NCBI RefSeq assembly: GCF_001949145.1
Contig: NW_019091491.1
Location: 575,856 to 589,724, forward strand
DNA from: Acanthaster planci
Lineage: Eukaryota; Echinodermata; Asteroidea; Valvatida; Acanthasteridae
Length of the DNA: 13,869 nucleotides
Direction: 5' to 3'
The notes under the pieces were generated by a model. It saw only the letters and a program-made list of their open reading frames with translations. It was not told where the DNA came from and searched no databases. The position numbers were made by a program, and so were the translations under genes. Below are positions 10,201 through 13,869 of this stretch, in pieces (the first letter of the stretch is position 1; the number at the start of each line of letters is the position of its first letter).

Positions 10201-13200
10201 GCTTCATACTGCGCAAGCACTCTTAGAGGGTTATCAATGCGCAGGCGTAGTGTTGGCAGTAGGCAACAATTAATTCAAGAGGGTGGGTGCAGTTCAGTTA
10301 TGTTGTGTTGCTGATGGTGTTGTGAAATGGAGATTCTCTGGATTTGGGAGTGTCATAAAGCTTGTCTTGTAAAACTACTTTGACTTGGATGAAACTGATT
10401 CTTGAGTTTATTGGTAATAGGGTTGGGTATAATTGTGTTGTGAAAACAATTCACTAAGAGTGATTTGTGCCCAGAATGTTGAATATATTGATGCCTACTT
10501 TTTATGCAGGTATCTGCCCTTAGCTTAGCTTGCTGTGAGAGTCGAGGCATTAATGGTCCCCCATTACCCAACGCTGCCTGGTGTATCACATGCCGAGGGG
10601 ATATCTTTGTATATGATACACTGCCCAACATGGAAACTGCTCCGTCATCTCTTATGTGAGTGAAATGACATAAATAGACAACCCATCTCCAAATTTACTT
10701 GTGAAAGTGTGTTGTAGCATGTGACTATCTCTTTTGGGAAGGTGTGTGGTTCTGAAGAGAACCGGTGAATAAAGCTTGGACGTTTTGATCATGATTGCTG
10801 TGATCATCCTCAGGAAAGTGCCATATTGGTACCAGTGATGAAACTTTCATATAAGGGATTTGCTACTACAAATTTTAACTAGCTTACACCCATACCCCCC
10901 CATGCAAATTGTCATGTCTATACTCATCTCAAAATTGGGCACATTTCTGGTGGTTTTTGTAATACTTCGTATGGCAAATGATGGGTTGCTGAGGAAAACT
11001 AAAGAGCAACCCCAACGGTGTTGACAAAAATGCGGAATACAGTTTAATATACTCAGGTGGTATCTAAGTAATAAGTTATATATGAAAAGTGGCACTGTGA
11101 CTTCTGAATAAATAGTAATAATGCGATAAAAATATGGACCTATTCTGCTGGATTTCGAAAACTGTCCATGTTTGTACCGTTGGTGGCGCCATGCAGAAAT
11201 GCCTTTTTAATTGTGCATCACCTTGGAAACGAAAAATGTCATGACCTCGCAGGACCTGGTTTCAAGGGTATGTTTTCATACAAAGGCCTGCACACATGAG
11301 CTGCATGGCCTAGCCTGACACTTTTTATTAATAAAGTAACAACATAAAAACATTCAAAACATCTGTCCTTCACTCTGAACTTACCAAGCAGTATTTATCA
11401 AAGGATCTTGGTCTCCTCCACCACCTGGTTTACCAGTGGTGGCCCCATCATCAGCCCAATGGGGATTTCGTTGGCACTCCGGTGGCATGATGGGTTCGAA
11501 GTGTCAAGGCTCTGCGCCTTGGACTTCGTACTCTTCGTTGTCCTTGGGTTCTTCTTGCTCTGATGAGTTGATGTTGTCTGAAGTAGAAGGGCTGTCTGAC
11601 GAGTTCATCACTTCTTCATCAATACTATGCTCCTTCCAAGAGTTGCCGCTTTCGGGTCTTTTGCTTTCAGCCATTTTTTTGGAGAATATCTTGGGATTTC
11701 CAGCTACTATAGCGCAAGCTTAGGACAGTGTAACTGTAACTACACACACGTCACTATACTACGTGTAATTATCTGCAATGACATGACCACGCCGGCTCAC
11801 TGCGTACATGCACCAGCCAGAGAACCGTTTCCACGGTGCTAAAAGGACAAAAGCCTTATTCATGAGATGTAAATGAAGCGATGACAACACACTCGTTTCA
11901 CGAAAGTTAGCCATGGCGCTCGACAGAAACGGGTCTCAAAAGTGAGTTTTTAACCAAAATATTGCTTAATCCAGGTTTATACGGCATAGATGTCTATAAT
12001 GGGATCCAAGCAAACATACTACAGACAGATTTCTGATTTTCTTCCTCCGTTGTGGTTGCTCTTTAATATTCTCATCTAGAACAATCTTTTTCTCCCAAAG
12101 AACATGATTGATGTTCTCAGTGGACAGTTCCAAGTCTTGGAATATTTAGATGGCATCTATGCTTGCTGCTTGTTAATGTGTGAATGTCAGAATCCTGAAC
12201 ACTTTAAATTCATTTTTAGTCCTGCCTAATCCTGTGCAAAATAAATCCTACCAGACCATAATTAGTGCATTGAATGTTGATGTATAGGTTTTGGCGTCAG
12301 ATTGGAGGTCACATGGCAGTGATTGAGGCCTGTCCAGCTGGAGTGGTGTGGGGTCTAGGGATGGACAACACACCATGGGTCCACACAGGAGGATATGGTG
12401 GAGGCATCTTCAAAGGTATCCTTGGCACCTTGCCAGTTTTTGTAAACATACAGATTAAGCTTAACCACTCCAAATCCTTCTGTGTACACTACATTGCGAT
12501 TGAAAAGTAACACTGAAAATGCACATGGGACATTTTGTGAAAGGAATTTCCGGTTACATTTCCATATGCATTTCTTTAGGCATGAAAATGTTGGCACATT
12601 TGTGTGAAAACTTGTGAAAATCTTTTCTCATTCCGAAAAAAGGAGTGGAGATCTTTTCCTCTGTGGGAAAGGTTTTCATGTTTTGTGGAATGAAAATAGA
12701 TTCCCTGAAGAGGGAAAAAATGTGAAAAGAATTTCCCATTCACAGGTTAACTTTCAATTGCATTGAACTGAATATCTAACACTGTCTTACACTAGGAACA
12801 ACCTGCAACCTCATTTAACTTGATTTCTGTTGTTTTTCCCTTCCTGGACTGAAAACATGTCCATCCAGGTGTCTACAGTGGTATTGGCTCACAGACTGAT
12901 CACAAACATGTCTGCATCTATGAGATTCAACGATGGAATCCACTACTAGGATTTACTGATAGGTACAGGGTCATTGTGTTTCTCATTGCTTTGATTTTTA
13001 GTAGGTATAATCCTGGTATTTTGGAATTCCTCATGGTGGGAGCTAGCATTCAACGATGGAATCCACTACTGGGATTTACTGATAGGTACATGGTCATTGT
13101 GTTCCTCATTGCTTTGATTTCTAATGGGAATAATCCTGGTATTTTGGAATTCCTCATGGTGGGAGCTAGCATTCAACGATGGAATCCACTACTAGGATTT

Positions 13201-13615
13201 ACTGATAAGTACATGGTCATTGTGTTCCTCATTGCTTTGATTTTTAATGGGTATAATCCTGGTATTTGGAATTCCTCATGGTGGGAGCTAGCATTCAACG
13301 ATGGAATCCACTACTAGGATTTACTGATAGGTACATGGTCATTGTGTTCCTCATTGCTTTGATTTTTAATGGGAATAATCCTGGTATTTTGGAATTCCTC
13401 ATTCTAGCATTCCTCAGCTAGCATTCTTAGTGGTCTGTACTTGTTGACCTTGCAATGACAAAAAGGCTCAAAAACTGACACAGTTTCTGCCCAAGTAAAT
13501 AATGTTTCGGTTTTTGTACTGAAGGGTGTACCCAGATGCAGGCTGGACTGATGAAGCAGGCAAGATGGAATGTTCCAAGGAAGCTGTCAATCCCCCTACG
13601 AGGCATTGGCAATGG
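1130..13615 (+). CDS. TECPR1: TECPR1 orthologue, partial (13 internal exons)
   Basis: Join of 1130-1258, 2226-2348, 2935-3115, 4768-4865, 5365-5487, 6611-7952, 8409-8542, 9079-9234, 9696-9845, 10510-10655, 12288-12415, 12869-12962 and 13525-13615. All junctions are GT/AG and all phases agree, giving 2895 nt or 965 codons with no stop. The conceptual protein follows vertebrate TECPR1 in order: DysF C-terminal part (CVRRRKWIRYR), TECPR repeats, long linker, ATG5-binding helix, PH domain, second TECPR block (FWRQIGGH, TGGYGGG) and second DysF (IYEIQRWNP). In vertebrates the protein sits on lysosomes, binds ATG12-ATG5 and, through DysF, sphingomyelin exposed on damaged membranes, promoting ATG8/LC3 lipidation. 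Both ends of the gene lie outside the window. The central linker exon is large. Assignment rests on recalled family sequence, not on a search. Confidence 0.93.
1259..2225 (+). other. TECPR1: Intron between exons a and b
   Basis: 967 bp with no recognisable gene. TACATGTA copies occur at 1550, 1727 and 2122-2136. Overlapping open frames at 1480-1800 on both strands have no family features. Confidence 0.8.
2226..2348 (+). CDS. TECPR1: TECPR1 exon b: first TECPR repeat
   Basis: 41 codons, phase 0 at both ends, acceptor CTCCAG and donor GTAACT. The peptide starts IPSLFPDALEEPFHDIAIGG and ends GYLSVWTITALGK. The stretch F-H-D-I-A-I-G-G followed by L-S-V-W is the start of a TECPR (tectonin) beta-propeller blade and aligns with the vertebrate segment PFNDLSVGG...RLSVWAV. 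The intron interrupts the blade just before its V-[WY]-x-R strand, at the same place as the intron after 4865. Confidence 0.92.
2671..2853. mobile_element. MITE-like element with long imperfect inverted ends
   Basis: The left end AAGCTGGTTCATACAACACG (2671) pairs with the reverse complement of the right end, AAGGTTGGTTCACACTCGAC (from 2853). The similarity continues inward for about 50 bases, including AGAAGCAAATTTGACATCA on the left and its partner GCAAATTGTTGACATCA from the right. The element is about 183 bp with no coding capacity. The superfamily and target-site duplication cannot be read clearly. Confidence 0.6.
2935..3115 (+). CDS. TECPR1: TECPR1 exon c: TECPR repeats 1-2
   Basis: 60 codons plus one base; starts in phase 0 and ends in phase 1 at donor GTAGGT. 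The peptide starts VYCRTEVNLKCPEGIDWKAI, completing the first blade, and continues GLVHISVGPTGVVWGVTWDG and VRTGVSRDHPLG, a second blade with the family pattern (h-x-x-I-S-V-G ... V-W-x-V ... R-x-G-[VI]). The downstream frame stays open for a further 86 nt of intron; the GTAGGT donor is chosen because it joins in frame to the exon at 4768 and keeps the blade pattern. Confidence 0.92.
3258..3712. mobile_element. Possible MITE with GGGGCTGTC ends
   Basis: GGGGCTGTC at 3258-3266 and GACAGCCCT at 3704-3712 are inverted and match at eight of nine bases; the regions just inside share only loose similarity (GTGTGTATGC against GTTTGCACAC). GGGGCTGTC-type ends recur in short repeats of many invertebrates. 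No target-site duplication is visible. The interior holds a loose duplication of AAGGGGGAAAGGGGGTT-like sequence at 3287-3335. Confidence 0.3.
3791..4015. mobile_element. hAT-like non-autonomous foldback element (MITE)
   Basis: The left end CAGTGCTGTAGTCAAGACC (from 3791) is matched on the other strand at the right end by CAGTGTTGTAGTCGAGACC (ending 4015), with 17 of 19 bases the same. The inner arms consist of repeated CAAGACC on the left and GGTCTTG on the right, so most of the element can fold back. The right arm contains five 12-bp copies of GGTCTTGTGCCT-like sequence (3938-3995). Terminal CAGTG and possible 8-bp flanking duplications (ATCCTAAC / CCCGTAAC, five of eight matching) fit a hAT-type element. 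No transposase coding is present. Confidence 0.7.
4446..4643. repeat. 33-bp minisatellite, six copies
   Basis: The unit GGCCAGTGATTCCATGTGAC-CCAGGCTAGTGGA repeats at 4449, 4482, 4515, 4548, 4581 and 4614 with exact 33-bp spacing and only a few substitutions (for example ATATGAC in copy 4, CTGGTGAA in copies 5-6). Because 33 is divisible by three, it creates long open frames on the minus strand that are artefacts of the repeat, not genes. Confidence 0.95.
4768..4865 (+). CDS. TECPR1: TECPR1 exon d: TECPR repeats 2-3
   Basis: Two bases plus 32 codons; enters in phase 1 (G|GA gives Gly) and leaves in phase 0 at donor GTGAGT. The peptide reads GIGWQYVAPPEEAGLGQVAV and then GFNAVWAISRDNK, i.e. 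the W at the end of one blade and the V-A-V-G-F-N-A-V-W-A-I strand pair of the next. It aligns with the vertebrate segment ending HISVGVSVVWAVTKDWK. It is too short to appear as a long ORF and was found by frame and homology. The 33-bp minisatellite lies 125 bp upstream in the intron. Confidence 0.9.
5365..5487 (+). CDS. TECPR1: TECPR1 exon e: TECPR repeat 3-4 with odd insertion
   Basis: 41 codons, phase 0 at both ends, acceptor GTGCAG and donor GTAAGG. The peptide begins VWFRQGFEALKALVDTDACK and then GTSWVEMVGQMAAISVGPNDQ. VWFRxG and GTSW-hydroxy/acidic-MVG match the vertebrate repeat closely. Between RQG and the GTSW motif it has about five to six more residues than the vertebrate protein. 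From base 5401 onward the exon is the first unit of a three-copy tandem duplication that continues into the intron to about 5674, so the duplicated DNA includes real coding sequence and the working 5' splice site. Confidence 0.9.
5401..5674. repeat. Three-unit tandem duplication of exon-e end plus 5' splice site
   Basis: Units start at 5401, 5495 and 5571, each with TTAGTGGACACC, and end in AGGATT. Unit 1 is coding and runs through the used donor (GT at 5488). Unit 2 is shortened (76 bp) but keeps CAGGTAAGG (GT at 5564). Unit 3 (about 104 bp) keeps nearly the whole exon tail, but the donor is CAGGCAAGG, a GC at 5666. Units 2 and 3 share about nine extra bases (CGGCACACA-like) absent from the coding copy. 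Confidence 0.9.
5675..6610 (+). other. TECPR1: Intron remainder between exons e and f
   Basis: Beyond the exon-derived repeat, this stretch contains no recognisable gene. A palindromic run of GTACATGTACCGGTACAT type lies at 6362-6389, and AGTTCGAGGCTC at 5970 is a poor B-box match that was not called. Confidence 0.7.
6611..7952 (+). CDS. TECPR1: TECPR1 exon f: last repeat of block 1 plus long Ser-rich linker
   Basis: 447 codons plus one base; acceptor TTGTGTAG, donor GTATGT, phase 0 in and phase 1 out. Residues 1-33 (VWALGFVDRQIFFRAGVTQE, ELCGRTWKLI) complete a TECPR blade matching the vertebrate YFRQGVTPSELSGKTWKAI. Residues about 35-415 are a Ser/Thr/Asp-rich, low-complexity linker, probably disordered, with repeated acidic serine clusters (SDPSLSSSAEDSGFSSDP, RQDSYSSDYSD, SQDSLSSDVSNED). 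Near residue 426 the sequence becomes ordered again (CLLWVSVSGAGCIID, PPKWF), aligning with the vertebrate LWAWVSGGGCVVEA...RWF just before the ATG5-binding region. The linker length varies greatly between TECPR1 proteins. DSGFSS at 7298-7315 fits a beta-TrCP phosphodegron pattern; this is inference. Confidence 0.92.
7953..8408 (+). other. TECPR1: Intron between exons f and g
   Basis: 456 bp. Nothing recognised except TACATG-type palindromes near 8224-8276 and the long T-rich acceptor tract at 8390-8408. Confidence 0.8.
8409..8542 (+). CDS. TECPR1: TECPR1 exon g: ATG5-interacting helix
   Basis: Two bases plus 44 codons; phase 1 in (G|CT gives Ala), phase 0 out at donor GTATGC. The acceptor is a very long T run ending TTTTTCAG. 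The peptide begins AVVSNASLRHRLMDGSWRWK and continues ILALLKSRREQETSAF. The W-x-x-x-I-x-x-x-L-x-x-R pattern resembles the short helix by which ATG16L1 and vertebrate TECPR1 (its AIR segment) bind ATG5. The other two frames of this block hit stops, and only this one keeps phase with both neighbours. Conservation is weaker here than in the repeats, so the extent of the helix is inferred. Confidence 0.85.
8543..9078 (+). other. TECPR1: Intron between exons g and h
   Basis: 536 bp. A perfect 14-bp palindrome TGGTACATGTACCA is at 8630-8643. A 134-codon minus-strand frame covers 8619-9023, but it has no family similarity I can recognise, so it is not called a gene. Confidence 0.75.
9079..9234 (+). 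CDS. TECPR1: TECPR1 exon h: start of PH domain
   Basis: 52 codons, phase 0 at both ends, acceptor TTTGGCAG and donor GTGAGT. The peptide begins TSWVKVGRMQWYSEGKRRQW and continues IDCTVEL, matching the vertebrate SVWVKTGALQWW...HKWVDVRVAL at the start of the PH domain. The short beta strands and the basic loop GKRRQW are typical of a PH fold. In vertebrate TECPR1 the PH domain has been linked to PI3P/PI4P binding. Confidence 0.9.
9558..9581. repeat. Perfect short palindrome (hairpin)
   Basis: AAAAACAGTCA, a CT spacer, then TGACTGTTTTT: an 11-bp perfect inverted repeat with a 2-base centre. It lies in the intron between the two PH exons, a stretch with several other CAGTCA hexamers (9350, 9405, 9486 and 9528 areas). 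Confidence 0.8.
9696..9845 (+). CDS. TECPR1: TECPR1 exon i: core of PH domain
   Basis: 50 codons, phase 0 at both ends, acceptor TTTCACAG and donor GTGAGA. The peptide includes QIQFLLSEITCVLEVNN, FAIYTAKRV and LRVGNDKELQEW. This follows the vertebrate IHVFLNEVVALVPVLN...FALYTPERT...AATEQDMNDWL. The strand pattern followed by K-E-L-Q-E-W, the start of the closing helix, is characteristic of the second half of a PH domain. The W at the end is the usual conserved Trp of that helix. Confidence 0.92.
9846..10509 (+). other. TECPR1: Intron between exons i and j
   Basis: 664 bp. A short repeat, ATAAAGCAGAGAT, occurs at about 10111 and 10136. No gene, RNA or mobile-element structure was recognised. 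Confidence 0.75.
10510..10655 (+). CDS. TECPR1: TECPR1 exon j: PH closing helix and entry to second TECPR block
   Basis: 48 codons plus two bases; phase 0 in, phase 2 out at donor GTGAGT. The acceptor is TTTATGCAG. The peptide begins VSALSLACCESRGINGPPLP and continues NAAWCITCRGDIFVYD, matching the vertebrate LALLSLSCCESR...AIWSITCKGDIFVSEP. AWCITCRGDIFV is the first strand of a TECPR blade. If the donor were ignored, a stop (TGA) would follow at once, so the splice site is required. The final AT is completed by G from 12288 to give Met. Confidence 0.92.
11385..11674 (-). pseudogene. Antisense first coding exon resembling P2X7-like intracellular-domain proteins, with an internal TGA
   Basis: On the minus strand an ATG in good context (AAAAAAATGG, at 11674) opens 56 codons rich in Ser, Glu and Asp: MAESKRPESGNSWKEH near the start and YEVQGAEP at the end. 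A TGA follows at 11506-11504. The frame then continues open as HFEPIMPPE, HWADDGATTG and PGGGGDQDPLINTA, up to a consensus donor (G|GTAAGT) after 11385. The order acidic/Ser-rich start, E-P-x-x-F-E-P, acidic linker, N-T-x-W/C resembles the N-terminal part of P2X7-like intracellular-domain proteins (often EPYRFEP ... WCxCGxC), which are expanded in invertebrates. The following Cys/Trp-rich exon was not found down to 10656. It may be a gene remnant, an insertion or a read-through gene; the family call is from memory and moderate. Confidence 0.45.
11675..11945. promoter_or_regulatory. Candidate internal bidirectional promoter (CpG-rich)
   Basis: This 270-bp stretch holds about 14 CpGs, far more than the flanking intron (11945-12240 has almost none). 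It lies between two head-to-head candidate start codons: minus strand at 11674 and plus strand at 11913. An ACGTCA (CRE-like) site is at 11748-11753 and an ACGTG core at 11761. There is no clear TATA box. Clustered unmethylated CpG is a common mark of promoters in deuterostomes with mosaic methylation; promoter function here is inferred. Confidence 0.35.
11913..11941 (+). other. Candidate alternative first exon of TECPR1
   Basis: An ATG in strong context (GCCATGG) opens the short peptide MALDRNGSQ. It is followed by a consensus donor AA|GTGAGT. The donor leaves two bases of a codon (phase 2), exactly what the next exon at 12288 needs: AA|G TTT TGG would read K-F-W-R-Q. Use of this exon would yield a short isoform lacking the first DysF domain, first TECPR block, ATG5 helix and PH domain. 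Phase agreement has a one-in-three chance of being accidental. No transcript evidence is available. Confidence 0.35.
12288..12415 (+). CDS. TECPR1: TECPR1 exon k: TECPR blade of second block
   Basis: One base plus 42 codons plus one base; phase 2 in, phase 1 out. The acceptor is the short GTATAG and the donor GTATCC. The peptide is (M)FWRQIGGHMAVIEACPAGV, VWGLGMDNTPWVHTGGYGGG and IFKG. It is nearly colinear with the vertebrate MFWRQMGGHLRMVEA...GVVWGIGYDHTAWVYTGGYGGG and is the best-conserved block in the window. It is preceded by the longest untranslated interval next to a coding exon (1.63 kb), which contains a possible internal promoter. Confidence 0.94.
12416..12868 (+). other. TECPR1: Intron between exons k and l
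   Basis: 453 bp, A/T- and purine-run-rich. A loose inverted similarity links GAAAATCTTTTCTCATTCC (about 12618) with GGAATGAAAATAGATTCC (about 12687), which could be a decayed foldback element, but its ends cannot be defined. No gene seen. Confidence 0.6.
12869..12962 (+). CDS. TECPR1: TECPR1 exon l: start of second DysF domain
   Basis: Two bases, 30 codons and two bases; phase 1 in and phase 2 out. The acceptor is CATCCAG and the donor GTACAG. The peptide begins GVYSGIGSQTDHKHVCIYEI and ends QRWNPLLGFTDR. [IV]YENQRWNP-like sequence is the classic opening of a DysF domain and matches the vertebrate VYIYENQRWNPVTGYT. From 12925 the exon is the first unit of a four-copy array of about 123 bp that extends into the intron. 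The donor is chosen because it restores phase with the next exon (AG|G gives Arg). Confidence 0.9.
12925..13402. repeat. Four-copy 123-bp tandem array covering exon-l end and donor
   Basis: Copies begin at 12925, 13048, 13171 and 13293 with ATTCAACGATGGAATCCAC; periods are 123, 123 and 122. Copy 1 includes coding exon and used donor (GT at 12963). Equivalent donors lie at 13086 (AG|GTACAT), 13209 (AA|GTACAT) and 13331 (AG|GTACAT). The third copy lost one T (GGTATTTGG), which breaks the frame. The array ends in a degenerate CTAGCATTC-rich tail near 13429. Identity between copies is very high, so the expansion looks recent. Confidence 0.93.
13525..13615 (+). CDS. TECPR1: TECPR1 exon m: second DysF domain, continued
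   Basis: One base plus 30 codons; phase 2 in, phase 0 out at a strong donor GTAAGT. The acceptor is TACTGAAG. The peptide is VYPDAGWTDEAGKMECSKEA and VNPPTRHWQW, aligning with the vertebrate segment WSDASG...KPPSLQWAW that precedes VSDWFVD. The gene continues beyond the window. The last 66 bases and the donor are the first unit of a tandem array (period 107-108) reaching the window end. Acceptor placement is supported by phase and by the conserved W-x-D-E/A-x-G; the exact first residue is less sure. Confidence 0.87.
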
Positions 13616-13869
13616 GTAAGTCTGCTTTCAAACTAGACTGACAACCAGACCTCGTGTCAAGAGGCAGGCAAGATGGAATGTTCCAAGGAACCGGCAATCC
13701 CCCTACGAGTTATTGGCAATGGGGGAGTCTGCCATCTTACTAGACTAGTAACCTGACCTCACGTGATGAGGCAGGCTATATAGAATGTTTCAAGGAAGCT
13801 GTCAATCCCCCTATGAGGTATTGGCAATGGGTGAGTCTGCCGTCTTACTAGACTGGTAACCTGACCTCA
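13550..13869. repeat. Three-copy 107-108-bp tandem array covering exon-m end and donor
   Basis: The motif GCAGGCAAG or its variant starts at 13556, 13664 and 13771 (periods 108 and 107). Copy 1 is coding and carries the used donor GGGTAAGT. In copy 2 the donor is lost (GGGGGAGT) and a base is deleted in the exon-like part. In copy 3 a donor is intact (GGGTGAGT, GT at about 13831). The array runs into the window end and may continue. Confidence 0.9.

Noticed and set aside
11436-11723. Plus-strand 95-codon open frame opposite the P2X7-like exon
   Set aside because: The opposite strand gives a more protein-like acidic sequence with a good start and donor; the plus frame (MVAPSSAQWG...) is taken as its shadow.
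12976-13317. 113-codon plus-strand frame as an independent gene
   Set aside because: It is the 123-bp repeat read in the same frame as the TECPR1 exon at 12869-12962; it is better explained as intron-resident exon-derived copies.

Overview
The window is animal (metazoan) nuclear DNA. Thirteen short coding blocks on the + strand, each bounded by GT/AG splice sites, join without a frame break into 965 codons that match TECPR1 (tectonin beta-propeller repeat-containing protein 1), a lysosome/autophagy factor. The gene enters and leaves the window inside the reading frame: the start codon and N-terminus lie upstream, and the C-terminal DysF/TECPR part lies downstream. Intron density, the abundance of the palindrome TACATGTA, many short foldback transposons and an apparent P2X7-like exon suggest a marine invertebrate, perhaps a lancelet, hemichordate or echinoderm. 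The species cannot be fixed from the sequence alone.

Layout: 1-1129 is intron. 1130-1258 is the end of the first dysferlin (DysF) domain. 2226-6710 holds five exons and the start of a sixth, which encode the first TECPR beta-propeller repeats. 6611-7952 is one large exon with a serine-rich linker. 8409-8542 encodes the helix expected to bind ATG5. 9079-10600 encodes the PH domain. 10510-12415 leads into the second TECPR block. 12869-13615 encodes the start of the second DysF domain. Together these parts would sense sphingomyelin on damaged lysosomes (DysF) and phosphoinositides (PH), and recruit ATG12-ATG5 to lipidate ATG8 proteins. That role comes from work on the vertebrate protein, not from this sequence.

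The introns hold most of the surprises. (1) Three exon ends (5487, 12962, 13615), together with their 5' splice sites, are tandemly duplicated into the following intron. One array has a 123-bp period and stays open in the exon's own frame. (2) The 1.6-kb intron 10656-12287 contains a CpG-rich stretch with a minus-strand coding exon resembling the N-terminal part of P2X7-like intracellular-domain proteins, interrupted by one TGA. About 240 bp away, head to head, is a + strand ATG mini-exon whose donor phase fits the next TECPR1 exon. This could be a bidirectional internal promoter. (3) Several MITE-like foldback elements and minisatellites sit in the introns; the clearest is a hAT-like element at 3791-4015.
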